Positions 60,828 through 64,000 of a DNA stretch of 64,000 nucleotides are shown here, piece by piece. A program made the position numbers and the translations under genes. The stretch is from Mesonia sp. K7 (lineage in GTDB: Bacteria > Bacteroidota > Bacteroidia > Flavobacteriales > Flavobacteriaceae), in contig NZ_QKQV01000001.1 in NCBI RefSeq assembly GCF_003233725.1, positions 234,807 to 298,806 of the forward strand. The letters run 5' to 3'. The notes under the pieces are model-generated. The model ran no database searches. It was not told the DNA's origin and saw only the letters and a program-made list of their open reading frames with translations. How positions within the stretch are numbered: position 1 is the first letter of the stretch; each line of letters begins with the position of its first letter.

Positions 60828-61247
60828 ATGGGAAAACAACAAAAATCACTACTTATTGCAGTAGATTTCGACGGAACTATCGTACACAACAAATATCCTA
60901 AAATTGGCGAACCGATTATGTTTGCTTTCGACACGCTAAAAAAGTTGAATGAAGAAGGACACCGCCTTATTTTATGGACCTATCGTTACGGAAAAGAACT
61001 AGAAGAAGCTGTTGAATTCTGTAAAAAACATGGCGTTGAATTTTACGCCATCAACAATAGTTTTCCAGAAGAAAGTTTCAACCCAAAATACAGTCGAAAA
61101 ATAGACGCAGATGTCTTTATCGACGATAGAAATGTAGGTGGTTTTCTTGGCTGGGGCGAAATATACCAAGAGCTCATCAACAACACACCAGAACATTTAC
61201 AACCCTCAAAAAAGAAAAAAGGAATGTTCGGATTCCTAAAAAAGTAA
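60828..61247 (+). CDS. BT0820-type HAD phosphatase
   Basis: A 139-residue minimal HAD hydrolase. The nucleophile motif is AVDFDGTIVHNKYP, motif II lies in ILWTYRYG, and the acidic motif IV is in ADVFIDDRNVGG. The length and GxPI segment fit the Bacteroides thetaiotaomicron BT0820-like group. Substrate unknown. Five bases after the thioredoxin-fold gene and three before map, in one operon. Confidence 0.9.
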   Translation: MGKQQKSLLIAVDFDGTIVHNKYPKIGEPIMFAFDTLKKLNEEGHRLILWTYRYGKELEEAVEFCKKHGVEFYAINNSFPEESFNPKYSRKIDADVFIDDRNVGGFLGWGEIYQELINNTPEHLQPSKKKKGMFGFLKK

Positions 61248-61250
61248 TTC

Positions 61251-62054
61251 ATGATTATTTCAAAAAACACAGAAGAAATCGCATTGATGCGTGAGAGCGC
61301 TTTGGTAGTTTCCAAGACTTTAGGAATGCTTGCCAAAGAAGTAAAACCAGGTGTAACCACGCAATATTTAGACAAACTAGCCGAAGATTTTATCCGTGCA
61401 CAAGATGCCATTCCAGGTTTTTTAGGTTTATATGATTGTCCTTCAACCTTGCTAACGAGTGTAAACGAAGCTGTAGTTCACGGTTTACCAACCGACAAAC
61501 CACTTGAAGAAGGTGATATCGTTTCGATAGATTGTGGTGCGATCAAAAACGGCTTTTACGGTGATCACGCCTATACTTTTGAAGTGGGCGAAGTTGAACC
61601 AGCTACCAAAAAATTGCTCGAAATCACTAAAGAGAGTTTATACATTGGCATTAGAGAGTTTAAAGCCAACAATCGTGTAGGTGATGTTGGTTTTGCAATT
61701 CAAAAACACGCCGAAGATCACGGTTATACAGTCGTTAGAGAATTAGTTGGTCACGGTATCGGAAAAAAAATGCACGAAGATCCAGAAATGCCCAATTACG
61801 GAAAGCGTGGTCGTGGTAAAAAATTTATCGAAGGAATGACCGTTGCCATAGAACCGATGATTAATCTTGGAGAAAGACGTATCAAACAATTGCCCGATGG
61901 CTGGACAATTGTTACCGCAGACGGTAAACCAAGTGCCCATTTTGAACACGATGTGGCTTTGGTAAATGGCAAACCAGAGTTACTTTCTACCTTCGACTAT
62001 ATTTATGAGGCTTTAGGAATAAAAAGTAATGAAGAAGATGAGTTTAGAAAATAG
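61251..62054 (+). CDS. map: Type I methionine aminopeptidase
   Basis: A 267-residue enzyme removing N-terminal methionine. ELVGHGIGKKMHEDPEMPNY, SIDCGAIKNGFYGDHAYTF and GMTVAIEPMINLGERR carry the five metal ligands (Asp, Asp, His, Glu, Glu), and SAHFEHDVAL completes the site. The gene overlaps the HNH-like gene downstream by about 26 bases. Confidence 0.96.
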   Translation: MIISKNTEEIALMRESALVVSKTLGMLAKEVKPGVTTQYLDKLAEDFIRAQDAIPGFLGLYDCPSTLLTSVNEAVVHGLPTDKPLEEGDIVSIDCGAIKNGFYGDHAYTFEVGEVEPATKKLLEITKESLYIGIREFKANNRVGDVGFAIQKHAEDHGYTVVRELVGHGIGKKMHEDPEMPNYGKRGRGKKFIEGMTVAIEPMINLGERRIKQLPDGWTIVTADGKPSAHFEHDVALVNGKPELLSTFDYIYEALGIKSNEEDEFRK

Positions 62055-62619
62055 AAAGTCTTTTTACATCAACAACAATCTTGTTGAGGAGTGGAAATAT
62101 TTCCGCGAAAGCAATTGGAAAGAAAATTTTTATGTCGCCATTTCCACTAAGGGAAGAATTATGACATTTCCTGATGGAAATAAAAAAGGAAAACACATAA
62201 AAGGCAGTAACCTTAATGGGTATCGCACCTTTTCTTGTAAAACAGATGACGGAAAACGCAAAAGATGCTATGTGCACAAAATTATGGGTGAACTTTTTCT
62301 AGAAAAACCTGAGGATGCTTTGTTTGTCATTCATAAAAATCACGAAAAAGACGATAATCGCATAGAAAACCTAGCTTGGGTTAATCGTGAAGATTGGCAT
62401 GAACATCAGTCGAAAAACCCTGCTGTAATCAAGTTTCGTAAGAAAAAACAAATTTGCTATAGCAAACTTACTTACGGAAAAGCTACCATTCTTAAAAAGA
62501 AACTTTTAGACCCCAATAGAAAAACACGCTTAAAAGTGCTCGCCAAACAATTTGGAGTAAGCGAAATGCAGCTTTACCGTATCAAATCTGGCGAAAATTG
62601 GGCAGACATCAAAGTATGA
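62029..62619 (+). CDS. NUMOD4/HNH-type DNA-binding protein in the map operon
   Basis: A 196-residue protein. The NUMOD4-like start EEWKYFRE...YVAISTKGRIMTF is followed by an HNH_3-type segment (VHKIMGELFLEKPEDALFVI, HKNHEKDDNRIENLAWVNRE) and a C-terminal HTH (LKVLAKQFGVSEMQLYRIKS). This is the plan of homing-endonuclease-derived proteins, but it sits as a normal operon member between map and a methyltransferase. A domesticated regulatory role is likely. The start could be ATG 62029 or ATG 62038; both overlap map. Confidence 0.82.
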   Translation: MKKMSLENRKSFYINNNLVEEWKYFRESNWKENFYVAISTKGRIMTFPDGNKKGKHIKGSNLNGYRTFSCKTDDGKRKRCYVHKIMGELFLEKPEDALFVIHKNHEKDDNRIENLAWVNREDWHEHQSKNPAVIKFRKKKQICYSKLTYGKATILKKKLLDPNRKTRLKVLAKQFGVSEMQLYRIKSGENWADIKV

Positions 62620-63383
62620 TCAAAAAACTTTTTAAGCTTACGCTGAATAAAATACCGAGACCCATTCTCATTCGTTTAAGTTATTGGGTTAGACCAATGA
62701 TTGCGTTTGTCCTTAAAGGGGAAAAATATACCGACCCGATTGATGGAAAGAGTTTTCGTACTTTTTTACCTTACGGTTACCAAAAACAACGCCCAAATGT
62801 GCTTTCGCCATCTACACTTTCGTTAGAACGACATCGTTTGCTTTGGCTTTACCTGCAACGAAAAACCAATTTCTTCACCGAAAAAGCAAAAATGCTGCAT
62901 TTTGCGCCCGAACAAGCCTTTTATGAGCGTTTCAAAAAAATGGAAAATTTAGATTATACCACTACCGATCTCAATTCGCCACTCGCCGATGTAAAAGCCG
63001 ATATTTGCAATTTGCCTTTTGAAGACAATACCTACAATATCATTTTATGTAATCACGTGTTGGAACATATACCAGATGATCATAAAGCCATGCAAGAATT
63101 GTATCGCATTCTAAAACCTGGCGGCTATGCTATTTTACAAGTTCCACAAGATAACAACAGAAAACATACTTTCGAAGACAACTCCATCACCGATAAAAAA
63201 GAGCGCACTAAAATCTTTGGGCAATATGATCACGTAAGAGTTTATGGTCTAGATTATTTTAAAAAATTAGAAGCTGTTGGTTTTGATGTCAAACAAGTTA
63301 GACTTTCAGAGCAACTTTCACAAGAAGAAATAGAACGCTATCGTATCAATTCTACCGAGATTTTACCTGTTTGTTATAAATAG
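62616..63383 (+). CDS. Class I SAM-dependent methyltransferase
   Basis: A 255-residue methyltransferase of the type-11 group. MLHFAPEQAFYERF, TDLNSPLADVKADICNLPFE, NIILCNHVLEHIPDDHKAMQ and LKPGGYAILQVP give SAM motifs I to III in order. ATG 62616 overlaps the preceding stop by four bases (ATGA). The substrate is unknown; the context suggests no pathway. Similar proteins modify small molecules or lipids. Confidence 0.92.
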   Translation: MIKKLFKLTLNKIPRPILIRLSYWVRPMIAFVLKGEKYTDPIDGKSFRTFLPYGYQKQRPNVLSPSTLSLERHRLLWLYLQRKTNFFTEKAKMLHFAPEQAFYERFKKMENLDYTTTDLNSPLADVKADICNLPFEDNTYNIILCNHVLEHIPDDHKAMQELYRILKPGGYAILQVPQDNNRKHTFEDNSITDKKERTKIFGQYDHVRVYGLDYFKKLEAVGFDVKQVRLSEQLSQEEIERYRINSTEILPVCYK

Positions 63384-63386
63384 TTA

Positions 63387-63554
63387 TTATTTTTTATATC
63401 TTTTTTTTAGATAAAAAAATAAACCTGAAAGAAGAATTATGCCTGTTCCTATCAAAAAAATATCTATTATCTTTACATCATCATAACCTTGCATCATTAT
63501 AAAAACATGTATGTACACAAGTAATATTAAAAATATAATTTTTATAGTTTTCAA
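63387..63554 (-). CDS. Possible 55-residue two-TM membrane protein, TTG start
   Basis: On the minus strand an open frame from TTG 63554 reads MKTIKIIFLILLVYIHVFIM, then a short loop MQGYDDVKIID and a second helix IFLIGTGIILLSGLFFYLKK with a basic end. The two-helix plan and clean basic termini look like a real small protein, but no ATG start exists upstream and no promoter box is clear. It converges with the methyltransferase gene. Weak support; it is missed by minimum-length gene calls. Confidence 0.4.
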   Translation of the reverse strand: MKTIKIIFLILLVYIHVFIMMQGYDDVKIIDIFLIGTGIILLSGLFFYLKKRYKK

Positions 63555-63660
63555 TAGAATAGAGATTATTTAAAAAGGGCGTTCCATATAACCTTAACAT
63601 TATTTTTATAAATTTAATACCCTTTTAGCTTTCATACAACTATTAAGAAGATTCAATCAA

Positions 63661-63687
63661 AAACCCCACTCTTTCAAGTGGGGTTTT
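63661..63687 (-). terminator. Terminator of the T9SS substrate gene
   Basis: AAACCCCACT (63661-63670) and AGTGGGGTTT (63677-63686) form a 10-bp stem with an A run or T run on either side, about 30 bases after the stop of the right-edge gene on the minus strand. Confidence 0.85.
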
Positions 63688-63713
63688 GTCTATCTAAATT
63701 ATCAAATTATTCG

Positions 63714-64000
63714 TTATCGCTTCAGGGTGATGTTGTCCACCAGTTCCTTTCTCACCAATTGTCCGGTGTTTACATCCAGTTCCTGGTATTCCACCTTGAA
63801 CCAGTAGTCGCCACTTGGCATCTGCGTGCCGTTGTAGCTTCCATCCCAACCTTCACCCATAGGGCTGATCTGCTTCAGGAGCTTGCCGTACCTGTCGAAG
63901 ATATAGATCTTGGCCGATGGGTTGCTCTCCGCCAGTCCGTAGATGTTCCAGGTGTCGTTGTAGCCATCGTTGTTCGGAGTGAAGAACGCCGGGTAGTCCA
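63714..64000 (-). CDS. C-terminal end of a T9SS type B sorting-domain (gliding-motility-associated CTD) protein
   Basis: Only the last 94 codons or so are in the window. They read PAFFTPNNDGYNDTWNIYGL, then AKIYIFDRYGKLLKQISPMG and GWDGSYNGTQMPSGDYWFKV, and end DNITLKR. This is the CHU_C / gliding-motility-associated C-terminal domain that directs large surface proteins through the type IX secretion system. The GC content is about 53 percent by hand count (148 of 280), far above the rest of the window. The protein upstream is unseen and could be very large. Confidence 0.93.
   Translation of the reverse strand, partial: DYPAFFTPNNDGYNDTWNIYGLAESNPSAKIYIFDRYGKLLKQISPMGEGWDGSYNGTQMPSGDYWFKVEYQELDVNTGQLVRKELVDNITLKR

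Noticed and set aside
1..64000. CRISPR array or cas genes
   Set aside because: No run of regularly spaced repeats and no cas-like protein was seen; short repeats found are pairs or dispersed palindromes.

Overview
The window is chromosomal DNA from a member of the Flavobacteriaceae (Bacteroidota). The support is the low GC with AT-rich spacers, near absence of Shine-Dalgarno sites, several exact TAnnTTTG -7 promoter boxes, and family-typical genes: GSIII glutamine synthetase, DUF3078, DUF4197, DUF6702, Lacal_2735, a fused isobutyryl-CoA mutase, a Bacteroidetes-type release factor 1 context, and a type IX secretion C-terminal sorting domain at the right edge. No genus can be named from the sequence alone.

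Left core (1-19.4 kb): housekeeping and metabolism, with genes in short, mixed-strand groups. They include a DUF1684 protein, a GlsB-type membrane protein, a serine hydrolase, IcmF, MscS, a BtuF-like protein with pyrF, prfA, a two-gene ABC unit, a geranylgeranyl-reductase-like flavoprotein, DUF3078, purM, GSIII, a Ca2+/cation antiporter, apt and tRNA-Arg(ACG).

Island (about 19.48-38.40 kb): a roughly 18.9 kb integrative element sits in the 3' end of tRNA-Arg. The tRNA end is repeated imperfectly at 38379-38399 beside a tyrosine integrase, giving attL and attR. Its cargo is defence-like. One unit is a small two-TM protein overlapping a ~1290-residue NACHT NTPase. A second is an XRE regulator followed by a type I restriction-modification operon that also carries a PD-(D/E)XK protein, a Mug/UDG-superfamily-like protein and a DUF1643 protein between hsdM and hsdR. 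This operon is bracketed by ~64 bp direct repeats that share a 21-bp identical block. The integrase side carries a divergent family-A-polymerase-like protein, an excisionase-type HTH protein and an unknown coiled-coil protein.

Right core (38.4-64 kb): two rhodaneses, a PabA/TrpG-type amidotransferase that probably starts at TTG, and two tiny membrane or lipoprotein genes. Then comes a tryptophan/kynurenine catabolic operon (kynU, kmo, hydratase/decarboxylase, aminomuconate deaminase, semialdehyde dehydrogenase, ACMS decarboxylase) from which 3-hydroxyanthranilate dioxygenase is missing. After it lie msrB, a frameshifted DUF6265 gene, PAP2 and TatA, an M1 peptidase group with a tandemly duplicated gene, pepE-glsA, GNAT genes, an M15 peptidase, a gpmI-to-map operon, and a strikingly GC-rich T9SS substrate at the edge.
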